A DNA stretch of 24,708 nt from Nemertoderma westbladi (lineage: Eukaryota > Xenacoelomorpha > Nemertodermatida > Nemertodermatidae): positions 1-24,708 of the forward strand of contig JAUCBJ010002495.1 in assembly GCA_032718475.1 (NCBI GenBank), written 5' to 3'. Positions within the stretch are counted from its first letter, which is position 1, and each line of letters opens with the position of its first letter. The notes under the pieces were generated by a model, which saw only the letters and a list, made by a program, of their open reading frames with translations, was not told the DNA's origin and searched no databases. Below, piece by piece: positions 1 through 10,332 of this stretch. The translations under genes were made by a program, and so were the position numbers.

Positions 1-2097
1 TAATCAAACAAATATATTGGTTGAGCTCTCTACACTACTGGATAATCAAACAAATATATTGGTTGAGCTCTCTACACTACTGGGTAATCAAACAAATATA
101 TTGGTTGAGCTCTCTACACTACTTGGTAATCAAACAAATATATTGGTTGAGCTCTCTACACTACTTGGTAATCAAACAAATATATTGGTTGAGCTCTCTA
201 CACTACTGGGTAATCAAACAAATATATTGGTTGAGCTCTCTACACTACTGGATAATCAAACAAATATATTGGTTGAGCTCTCTAACACTACTGGGTAATC
301 AAACAAATATATTGGTTGAGCTCTCTACACTACTGGATAATCAAACAAATATATTGGTTGAGCTCTCTACACTACTGGGTAATCAAACAAATATATTGGT
401 TGAGCTCTCTAACACTACTGGGTAATCAAACAAATATATTGGTTGAGCTCTCTACACTACTGGATAATCAAACAAATATATTGGTTGAGCTCTCTACACT
501 ACTGGGTAATCAAAAAAATATATTGGTTGAGCTCTCTACACTATTGGGAGATCAAACAAATATATTGGTTGAGCTCTCTACACTACTTGGTAATCAAACA
601 AATATATTGGTTGAGCTCTCTACACTACTGGGTAATCAAACAAATATATTGGTTGAGCTCTCTACACTACTGGATAATCAAACAAATATATTGGTTGAGC
701 TCTCTACACTACTGGGTAATCAAACAAATATATTGGTTGAGCTCTCTACACTACTGGATAATCAAACAAATATATTGGTTGAGCTCTCTACACTACTGGG
801 TAATCAAAAAAATATATTGGTTGAGCTCTCTACACTACTGGGTAATCAAACAAATATATTGGTTGAGCTCTCTACACTACTGGATAATCAAACAAATATA
901 TTGGTTGAGCTCTCTACACTACTGGGTAATCAAACAAATATATTGGTTGAGCTCTCTACACTACTGGGTAATCAAACAAATATATTGGTTGAGCTCTCTA
1001 CACTACTGGATAATCAAACAAATATATTGGTTGAGCTCTCTACACTACTGGGTAATCAAACAAATATATTGGTTGAGCTCTCTAACACTACTGGGTAATC
1101 AAACAAATATATTGGTTGAGCTCTCTACACTACTGGGTAATCAAACAAATATATTGGTTGAGCTCTCTAACACTACTGGGTAATCAAACAAATATATTGG
1201 TTGAGCTCTCTACACTACTGGGTAATCAAACAAATATATTGGTTGAGCTCTCTACACTACTGGGTAATCAAACAAATATATTGGTTGAGCTCTCTACACT
1301 ACTGGATAATCAAACAAATATATTGGTTGAGCTCTCTACACTACTGGGTAATCAAACAAATATATTGGTTGAGCTCTCTAACACTACTGGGTAATCAAAC
1401 AAATATATTGGTTGAGCTCTCTACACTACTGGGTAATCAAACAAATATATTGGTTGAGCTCTCTAACACTACTGGGTAATCAAACAAATATATTGGTTGA
1501 GCTCTCTACACTACTGGATAATCAAACAAATATATTGGTTGAGCTCTCTACACTACTGGGCAATCAAACAAATATATTGGTCGAGCTCTCTACACTACTG
1601 GGTAATCAAACAAATATATTGGTTGAGCTCTCTACACTACTGGATAATCAAACAAATATATTGGTTGAGCTCTCTACACTACTGGGCAATCAAACAAATA
1701 TATTGGTTGAGCTCTCTACACTACTGGGTAATCAAAAAAATATATTGGTTGAGCTCTCTACACTACTGGGTAATCAAACAAATATATTGGTTGAGCTCTC
1801 TACACTACTGGGTAATCAAACAAATATATTGGTTGAGCTCTCTACACTACTGGATAATCAAACAAATATATTGGTTGTGCTCTCTACACTACTGGGTAAT
1901 CAAACAAATATATTGGTTGAGCTCTCTAACACTACTGGGTAATCAAACAAATATATTGGTTGAGCTCTCTACACTACTGGATAATCAAACAAATATATTG
2001 GTTGAGCTCTCTACACTACTGGGTAATCAAACAAATATATTGGTTGAGCTCTCTACACTACTGGGTAATCAAACAAATATATTGGTTGAGCTCTCTA
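1..2097. repeat. 42-bp minisatellite, about 50 copies
   Basis: A 42-base unit containing GGTTGAGCTCTCTACACTAC repeats about 50 times and starts before the window. Some copies are 43 bases (an extra A giving CTAACACTACTGGG). Frequent point variants are GGATAATC for GGGTAATC, CAAAAAAATA for CAAACAAATA and ACTTGG for ACTGGG. Because the unit is divisible by three and lacks stops in two plus-strand frames, it reads as a 14-residue repeat (ILVELSTLLGNQTN). The 43-base copies end those frames, so I do not regard it as coding. It ends in a short GTA microsatellite near 2095-2111. Confidence 0.97.
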
Positions 2098-2423
2098 GTA
2101 GTAGTAGTAGTTGTTTATTGACATAATTTTTGAGATGGAAACTCGCATGTAATTCAAACCCTTCACCAATAGAGACACACACATTGATACATTGGCTACA
2201 TACGTTAAATGCAATAATACCCTCCACCAATACACACTTAAAATTAAGTCCAATTATACGCCGCTTCGTAATGCAAAAATGCGGAAAAAAAAAATTCAAT
2301 ATATGTACATAACGCTTGTTTTTGTTCGTGTTCGTGAAATGGGCTATACTTAATGAGATGTATACTTAATTATTTGATTTATTATTAATTTACGGTTATT
2401 TTAATCCCTTCCTTGTTATTAAT
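2098..2423 (-). other. AT-rich 3' flank of the LINE, no gene
   Basis: About 325 bases between the 42-bp array and the stop codon of the minus-strand LINE. It is AT-rich. In LINE orientation it occupies the place of the element's 3' UTR, but no poly(A) tail or target-site duplication could be identified. The short open frames here show no recognisable protein. Confidence 0.5.
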
Positions 2424-4079
2424 TTATACTTGTGCGGGCTCTAATACTTTAATAATCTTATGGCACATTGATGCGGATCGGGTTCCGAGGTTATCAAATA
2501 CTCTGGACAGGGATGACGATGGTGGTGGAAAGTCGAAATCCAAGCGAATACTTTCGGTTAGTGGGCAGACAAAGAATATGTGATGATCTGATTGGGTAGA
2601 ACCACATAAGCATTTACGATTCTCTCTCGGAATCCGAGACCATCGGAGTATCTCCATTGGTAGCCGATGGGAACTCAATCTGATCCTTGAAAATGAGATT
2701 CTCTCCCACTCGGGTACATTAGGGTCAGAGTATAATTCGTGAGGTTACTGAGTTGGGTTGTATGCCACATAATTCACACACCTTGTCGTTATGGCTGTAA
2801 TAGTTCGATCTTTTGCAGCTTGGAGTTCCGACATGACATGACCCGTATCTAATAGCTCTTTGGCGTATTTTCCCATTGGTGAGTTTACTGATGTAGCTTC
2901 GTTCATAATGTAGTTATGATAACTGTCTTTATATCCAGGCCGTGAGGACAATGACCTTAGGAACTTTAACTGCCGATTCTTAATAATACTCTTGACATGT
3001 TCAGTGCCAGTTTCATTAAGGACGAGATCATTTGGTGTTGTTAATCGAACTGAGAGTAGTTGTTTAAGCGTTCTGTAAAACACTGAAACAATTGGTTTGA
3101 TGTTATTACATAACCATGTTTCGCATCCGTATAATAGCGAAGATTGGAGAGCAGCCTGCTATACTGACTTCTTCACGGTAAAGGGAGCGTCACAGTTTTT
3201 GCCGAGGAATGAAGTGAATTTGTGGCAGTTACCAATACGCATCTTAATTTCGTCATCAATTTGAACCGCTACGGGGTGAATTGAAATTAAAGATCCCAAA
3301 TAGACATATGAGGATACAATTGAGATTGTGATGTTCCCTATCAAGATGGGGATTCTGTTGCTATCGAGAGTGGATGAGGTTAGAAATTTCGACTTTTTAG
3401 GATGTAAAGTCATTCCAATTTCATCGCATACATCTTTGAGGATGTTAAGTTTATCAGTTAACTTTGCTCGGGAGGTAGCCAATACACATGTGTCATCCAT
3501 TAATAATGTTCCATGAAGAGAATCTAGCCAACTGCCCTTTCCTAAACGATCCATTTTTGTAATTGTAGGGTCTATGTGTGTACAAAATAATGGACAGCTG
3601 GAAGGCTTACCCTGTCCTACACCGCCCGTACTCTCAAACGTTGTGTTGCCTATTACATTTATAGTCTCCTGCATTGATACTGATAAAGCCATAAGAAACC
3701 TTCTGCCACAACCCATCTGTTTCAATTTCCTGAGTAAGACTATCCTGTCAACTTTGTCATAGGCCTTCTCGTAGTCGATGAAGGCAATGAATAACTCTCG
3801 CTTTGTTTTGATGGCAATATCGATTGCCAAACGAACACACAATATCTGTTCAGTACAGCCTCGTCCCTTCTGTGCGCCTGCCTGATATTGAGACGGTTTC
3901 GACCATAAATTAAACCGCTCAGTAAGGACGGAGTCGTACAATTTAGACAAGACCGGAGCGACCGAAATTCCCCGATAATTCTCTGGTAGTGACTTAATTC
4001 CTTTCTTAAAAATCGTAAACATCAGGGAGGTGGACCAATCTGTGGGGTATGGGACCTTACCAGAGAAAACACTGGGTAA
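2424..4079 (-). pseudogene. LINE reverse transcriptase, 5'-truncated, two internal stops
   Basis: Non-LTR retrotransposon RT read from 4079 down to 2424. One frame covers the whole stretch, broken by TAG at 3159-3161 and TAA at 2745-2747; the three open pieces (4022-3159, 3083-2745, 2678-2424) are all in the same frame. Numbering from the Met at 4022: SLPENYRGIS at 11-20 (finger motif), AFIDYEKAYD at 80-89 (motif A, catalytic Asp 83), GVGQGKP at 134-140 (motif B), LMDDT at 174-178 (motif C with LMDD in place of YADD) and LHPKKSK near 206-212 (motif D). After the first stop the frame reads SLLYGCETW, a common post-RT motif of LINEs. The last piece has a Cys/His knuckle (CLCG, then HHIFFVC). 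Reading upstream of 4022 gives GKVPYPTDWSTSL, so coding continues to about 4079; a TGA lies at 4080-4082. No endonuclease domain is visible. The copy is dead or severely decayed. The clade is not certain. Confidence 0.9.
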
Positions 4080-4089
4080 TCAAACAAAT

Positions 4090-4873
4090 TATTAATTAAC
4101 TTGCCTTTGAGGAATGTCGTCCATAGTGGATTGATTAGAACCTCGCAGATACGCCGGCGGTGCCCCGTGACAGCTGATTGGCATAAACCCTCGGGGGAGT
4201 GGGCCAGTAGGGTTGAGCGCGTATGAGTTAGGCATTCGCATGGTTGAATAAGGCAAGGTGGAGGAGGGGATTGGTTGAGGGCTGGACACCGAGGTCGGCA
4301 GTCGAGTGTGGTGCGGATGTAGATGCTGCCAGTCTGAGTGGGAGAACAAGCGAGAGCCATCCAATTGGTTGCACGTTTCTACTAAGTTCGACCTGAAAGC
4401 AGATAAATAACGTAGCGGTGCAAACGGGGAAGATAATATCTAACTGCATATTTTATGTGAAAAATAGCGGTTTTTCAGTGGACCCAAGATTGGGGACTTA
4501 ATTGAACTGATTGATTTGTATTTCACGTTATATTATAGGGTCCCTAAATTTTTGTCCCGATGAAGAAAAAGCCTCTCCATGGAAAGAAACACAGGAATTA
4601 CTTTCATTCTGGGGAAAAAAATACCGTGTAACTGCATGGCACAGCTGCTATCAGATAGCAAACGTGCATCAAACTGTGAGATAACAGATTGTGACTGCAG
4701 TTGGTCGAACCGATCGCAGCTGGAACTTATGGCATCGGAACTCCTAATAGTTCGTTGGAAATGAACGCAACTAATTCACAAAAATAATAATTTCACAAAA
4801 TAGAGTTGCTGCGGTCAATTTTAATTCAAATTAGAAGATAATAATTACCGTTGCGGTCAGGGCCGTACCGTGC
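4090..4873. other. Stretch without a recognised gene
   Basis: Nearly 800 bases upstream of the LINE fragment. Open frames of 73-112 codons overlap on the minus strand around 4022-4449, but none resembles a family I know. The part next to 4090 may be frameshifted LINE sequence (it reads LINNLFDYPVF just before the recognisable RT start). From 4450 to 4873 the DNA is AT-rich with no supported feature. Confidence 0.5.
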
Positions 4874-4898
4874 GGGGGGGGGGGGGGGGGGGGGGGGG
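4874..4898. repeat. Poly(G) tract, 25 G
   Basis: An uninterrupted run of 25 G lies about 105 bases left of the 41/42-bp minisatellite. Its exact length is likely to be unreliable in any assembly. Confidence 0.9.
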
Positions 4899-5002
4899 TG
4901 CACCATACGGGCCTGGTGGCGGTATCTGATGGAACCAAGTTAATTGTTGGATAACCTCTAAGATGTAAATAAAACCGTAAAAAATCGATCAAAAAACTAA
5001 TT

Positions 5003-8000
5003 GACCACAGGGGGACAATGTGGGACACAGTGGGACTCCGCTGTGATGGGGGCCAATGTGGGACACAGTGGGACTCCGCTGTGACCCAGGGACCCAATGT
5101 GGGACACAGTGGGACTCCGCTGTGACCCAGGGACCCAATGTGGGACACAGTGGGACTCCGCTGTGACCCAGGGACCCAATGTGGGACACAGTGGGACTCC
5201 GCTGTGACCCAGGGGACCCAATGTGGGACACAGTGGGACTCCGCTGAGACCCAGGGGACCCAATGTGGGACACAGTGGGACTCCGCTGTGACCCAGGGGA
5301 CCCAATGTGGGACACAGTAGGACTCCGCTGAGACCCAGGGGACCCAATGTGGGACACAGTGGGACTCCGCTGTGACCCAGGGGACCCAATGTGGGACACA
5401 GTGGGACTCCGCTGTGACCCAGGGGACCCAATGTGGGACACAGTGGGACTCCGCTGAGACCCAGGGGACCCAATGTGGGACACAGTGGGACTCCGCTGTG
5501 ACCCAGGGACCCAATGTGGGACACAGTGGGACTCCGCTGTGACCCAGGGACCCAATGTGGGACACAGTGGGACTCCGCTGGGACCCAATGTGGGACACAG
5601 TGGGACTCCGCTGAGACCCAGGGGACCCAATGTGGGACACAGTGGGACTCCGCTGTGACCCAGGGGACCCAATGTGGGACACAGTAGGACTCCGCTGAGA
5701 CCCAGGGGACCCAATGTGGGACACAGTGGGACTCCGCTGTGACCCAGGGGACCCAATGTGGGACACAGTGGGACTCCGCTGTGACCCAGGGGACCCAATG
5801 TGGGACACAGTGGGACTCCGCTGAGACCCAGGGGACCCAATGTGGGACACAGTGGGACTCCGCTGAGACCCAGGGACCCAATGTGGGACACAGTGGGACT
5901 CCGCTGTGACCCAGGGGACCCAATGTGGGACACAGTGGGACTCCGCTGAGACCCAGGGGACCCAATGTGGGACACAGTGGGACTCCGCTGTGACCCAGGG
6001 GACCCAATGTGGGACACAGTAGGACTCCGCTGAGACCCAGGGGACCCAATGTGGGACACAGTGGGACTCCGCTGTGACCCAGGGGACCCAATGTGGGACA
6101 CAGTGGGACTCCGCTGTGACCCAGGGGACCCAATGTGGGACACAGTGGGACTCCGCTGAGACCCAGGGGACCCAATGTGGGACACAGTGGGACTCCGCTG
6201 AGACCCAGGGGACCCAATGTGGGACACAGTGGGACTCCGCTGTGACCCAGGGGACCCAATGTGGGACACAGTGGGACTCCGCTGTGACCCAGGGGACCCA
6301 ATGTGGGACACAGTGGGACTCCGCTGAGACCCAGGGGACCCAATGTGGGAAACAGTGGGACTCCGCTGTGACCCAGGGGACCCAATGTGGGACACAGTGG
6401 GACTCCGCTGTGACCCAGGGGACCCAATGTGGGACACAGTGGGACTCCGCTGTGACCCAGGGGACCCAATGTGGGACACAGTGGGACTCCGCTGTGACCC
6501 AGGGGACCCAATGTGGGACACAGTGGGACTCCGCTGTGACCCAGGGGACCCAATGTGGGACACAGTGGGACTCCGCTGTGACCCAGGGGACCCAATGTGG
6601 GACACAGTGGGACTCCGCTGTGACCCAGGGACCCAATGTGGGACACAGTGGGACTCCGCTGTGACCCAGGGGACCCAATGTGGGACACAGTGGGACTCCG
6701 CTGTGACCCAGGGACCCAATGTGGGACACAGTGGGACTCCGCTGTGACCCAGGGGACCCAATGTGGGACACAGTGGGACTCCGCTGTGACCCAGGGGACC
6801 CAATGTGGGACACAGTGGGACTCCGCTGTGACCCAGGGGACCCAATGTGGGACACAGTGGGACTCCGCTGTGACCCAGGGGACCCAATGTGGGACACAGT
6901 GGGACTCCGCTGTGACCCAGGGGACCCAATGTGGGACACAGTGGGACTCCGCTGTGACCCAGGGACCCAATGTGGGACACAGTGGGACTCCGCTGTGACC
7001 CAGGGACCCAATGTGGGACACAGTGGGACTCCGCTGTGACCCAGGGACCCAATGTGGGACACAGTGGGACTCCGCTGTGACCCAGGGACCCAATGTGGGA
7101 CACAGTGGGACTCCGCTGTGACCCAGGGACCCAATGTGGGACACAGTGGGACTCCGCTGTGACCCAGGGACCCAATGTGGGACACAGTGGGACTCCGCTG
7201 TGACCCAGGGACCCAATGTGGGACACAGTGGGACTCCGCTGTGACCCAGGGATCCAATGTGGGACACAGTGGGACTCCGCTGTGACCCAGGGACCCAATG
7301 TGGGACACAGTGGGACTCCGCTGTGATGGGGGCCAATGTGGGACACAGTGGGACTCCGCTGTGACCCAGGGGACCCAATGTGGGACACAGTGGGACTCCG
7401 CTGTGACCCAGGGGACCCAATGTGGGACACAGTGGGACTCCGCTGTGACCCAGGGGACCCAATGTGGGACACAGTGGGACTCCGCTGTGACCCAGGGACC
7501 CAATGTGGGACACAGTGGGACTCCGCTGTGACCCAGGGGACCCAATGTGGGACACAGTGGGACTCCGCTGTGACCCAGGGACCCAATGTGGGACACAGTG
7601 GGACTTCGCTGTGATCCAGGGACCCAATGTGGGACACAGTGGGACTCCGCTGTGACCCAGGGACCCAATGTGGGACACAGTGGGACTCCGCTGTGACCCA
7701 GGGACCCAATGTGGGACACAGTGGGACTCCGCTGTGACCCAGGGACCCAATGTGGGACACAGTGGGACTCCGCTGTGACCCAGGGACCCAATGTGGAACA
7801 CAGTGGGACTCCGCTGTGACCCAGGGACCCAATGTGGGACACAGTGGGACTCCGCTGTGACCCAGGGACCCAATGTGGGACACAGTGGGACTCCACTGTG
7901 ACCCAGGGGACCCAATGTGGGACACAGTGGGACTCCGCTGTGACCCAGGGGACCCAATGTGGGACACAGTAGGACTCCGCTGTGACCCAGGGGACCCAAT

Positions 8001-8373
8001 GTGGGACACAGTGGGACTCCGCTGTGACCCAGGGACCCAATGTGGGACACAGTGGGACTCCGCTGTGACCCAGGGGACCCAATGTGGGACACAGTGGGAC
8101 TCCGCTGTGACCCAGGGGACCCAATGTGGGACACAGTGGGACTCCGCTGTGACCCAGGGGACCCAATGTGGGACACAGTAGGACTCCGCTGTGACCCAGG
8201 GACCCAAGGTGGGACACAGTGGGACTCCGCTGTGACCCAGGAGACCCAATGTGGGACACAGTGGGACTCCGCTGTGACCCAGGGACCCAATGTGGGACAC
8301 AGTGGGACTCCGCTATGACCCAGGGGACCCAATGTGGGACACAGTGGGACTCCGCTGTGACCCAGGGGACCCA
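5003..8373. repeat. 41/42-bp minisatellite, about 80 copies
   Basis: The unit contains CCAATGTGGGACACAGTGGG followed by ACTCCGCTGTGACCCAGG. It is 41 or 42 bases depending on three or four G after CCCAG. A CTGAGACCC variant is concentrated between about 5240 and 6330; a CTGTGATGGGGGCC variant occurs at 5040 and again at 7320; a shortened copy lies at about 5577-5590. The unit has no stop in any minus-strand frame, so three overlapping minus frames of more than 1,100 codons cross it. They are repeat artefacts. The array runs without a stop into the retroelement reading frame on the plus strand. Confidence 0.97.
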
Positions 8374-9730
8374 GGCTAACGATCCGGATCCCGCAGCAAC
8401 TCCCTCTCCTCTTCCATCGGGGCCATCGACATCCAACCGACTGGAGGTTGCCTTCGATGGGCCGTGGCTTAATGCCCCCGGTTCGTTGACCGATCCGGAC
8501 TGGGAGGCCCGCCACGCCTGCCTCACCCGGGTGGTCTGTCGCCAGTACACGGTGCCAGGCGGCAACGTTGGGCGCAAAGTGGCGGACGTGCTTGCAAGCG
8601 AGGTGGAGAAGTTGACTGAGGGGGTCTACCCCTCGGAGAGACCCCTTTGTTTCCTTGCCACGATGTTCCAGCGGGACCCCGATGTGGTGAAGGGGGCGGA
8701 CATCCGGCGGACCATTCTGCGTCGACTCGGGATGTGGGAACGGGAGGAGTTCCGTCAGCTCATAGCTGAGGCGGAGCGCTGCAGCGCGAGATTCGCCCGC
8801 TCCCTTCGCTCAGCCCCACCTAACATGGCCAGGACCTACAACCGGAAGATCCTGGCCGGGCAGAACCGGTCCGCGGTCCGCCTCGTAACGGACCGGGACA
8901 GCGGCGGAGTGCTGGACCCCGAGTCCCAGGCTGAGGGTCAGCCGGTCGGCGTAACCGTTTGCGACGCCCTCGACGCGAAACACCCGGCTCAGTTGTACGT
9001 CTCGCCAGACGCGTTCGACCAGTGCGACGAGTTGCCCCCCTTCGAAGCGGTGGACATTACGGGGCAACTCGTCTTGAAGGTATCGCGGTACCTTAGTGGT
9101 AGCGCCGGGCCCATTGGTGGTGACGCTGAACTGTGGAGTGCCCTCCTCACCCGCTACGAGGCGCACAGCGAGGCAGTCGCCGGGTTGGCTCGACGCCTCG
9201 CCAACTCGGTGGTCCCGTGGGGGGAAATCCAGGCGCTCCGAGCGTGCCGCCTCGTCGCTATCGACAAGGAGCCCGGCGTCCGGCCGATCGGGATCGGTGA
9301 AGTTCTGTACCGGCTCACCACGAACTGTCTCACCTCGGCCACTAAAATGGACTTTATAACTGAGTGTGGGGCGGACCAGCTCTGTGCGGGAGTGAAGGCT
9401 GGGATTGAAGGTGCGGTCCATGCGATGTCAGTGATGTTCAAGCAACCCTCCACCGAGTGTATGCTCCTCGTTGACGCCGCAAATGCCTTCAACAGCCTGA
9501 GTCGCCCTGTGGCCTTGTGGAACGCGCGCGTTTACTGGCACCGGTGCTCCCGGTACCTGTATAACGCTTATAACGGTCACGCAGCCCTCTACCTACAGGG
9601 GTCTAGCAAACCACTGTGGAGTAGGGAGGGCTATACGCAGGGCGACCCGGCCGCCATGCTGGGCTACGGCTGTGGGACTCTCCCCATGGTCCGCTCGCTG
9701 AGGGAAGTCGGATCGCTAACGCCCCCTAGC
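8374..9730 (+). CDS. Retroelement RT, N-terminal part through motif B
   Basis: Open frame entering from the minisatellite and continuing to motif B. No start codon lies between the array and the first unique residues (ANDPDPAATPSPLPSG); the first Met in unique sequence is at about 8663, so the real start is unknown and may lie in or before the array. Visible landmarks: AVRLVTDRDSGGVLDPES (about 8873-8926), PPFEAVDITGQLV, LSGSAGPIGGDAELWSALL, EPGVRPIGIGEVLYRL (about 9270-9317), LCAGVKAGIEGAVHAM, motif A LLVDAANAFNS with Asp at 9473-9475, and motif B REGYTQGDPAAM with QGDP at 9638-9649. The catalytic motifs look intact. The frame passes into the 15-bp array after SLREVGS and stops at 10334-10336. 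Confidence 0.88.
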
Positions 9731-10332
9731 AATCCGCCACCCTGCAACCTGCCACTCAGACTCAGTGATCCGCCACCCGGTGACCCGCCATCCAGCGATC
9801 CGCCACCCAGAGACCCGTCGTCCGGCGTCCCGCAATCCGGCGACCAGAAACCCAGAGATCCGTCATCAGACGACCTGCAATCCGGCGAACCGCCACCCAG
9901 AGACCCGACACCCTGCGACCTGCCACCCGGCGACATGCCACACTTCGACCCGCTACCCGGCGACCCGCCCACCCGCCACCTGGCAACCCACCACCCATCG
10001 ACCCGCCACCCGGCGACACGCTACCCATCGACCCGCCACCCGGCGACCCGCCACCCGGCGACCCGCCACCCGGCGACCCACCACCCGGCGACCCGCCACC
10101 CGGCGACCCGCCAACTGGCAACCCGCCACCCGGCGACACGCCGCCCTATGACCCACCACTCAGACTCGGTGATCCGCCACCTGGCGACCCGCCAACGAGG
10201 CACCCGCCACACAGAGACCCGCCACCCTGCGACCCGCGACCCAGAGACCCACTATCCACCAATACACCACCCAGAGACCCGCTACCCGTCAACACGCAAC
10301 CCTGCTACCCACCACCCAGAGACCCGCCACCT
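9731..10332. repeat. GC-rich 15-bp minisatellite inside the RT palm
   Basis: Degenerate repeat of the 15-base unit GACCCGCCACCCGGC, most regular at 9990-10140. On the plus strand it reads as (G/S/R)DPPP, switching to TRHPA after an irregular unit near 9975. It separates RT motif B (ends 9661) from motif C (10366). The minus strand carries closely spaced GGG tracts with loops of 4-5 bases, fitting a G-quadruplex pattern. Indels within the array change the reading frame between the two protein halves. Confidence 0.93.

Noticed and set aside
17-2126. Overlapping open frames reading a 14-residue repeat
   Set aside because: Two frames are open at once and are ended by the 43-base copies; no start context, non-repeat domain or splice signal supports a protein.
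4022-4449. Three overlapping minus-strand open frames upstream of the LINE
   Set aside because: None shows a known domain; at most the first part may be frameshifted LINE sequence.
4858-4873. hAT-like transposon end CAGGGCCGTACCG
   Set aside because: No inverted partner or 8-base target duplication found in the window.
4831-8577. Minus-strand open frames of 1,103, 1,172 and 1,248 codons
   Set aside because: They overlap in all three minus frames and consist of translated 41/42-bp repeat. The unit simply lacks minus-strand stops.
8810-9492. Minus-strand frames of 112-203 codons across the retroelement
   Set aside because: Antisense shadows of the GC-rich RT coding sequence, which has clear motifs on the plus strand.
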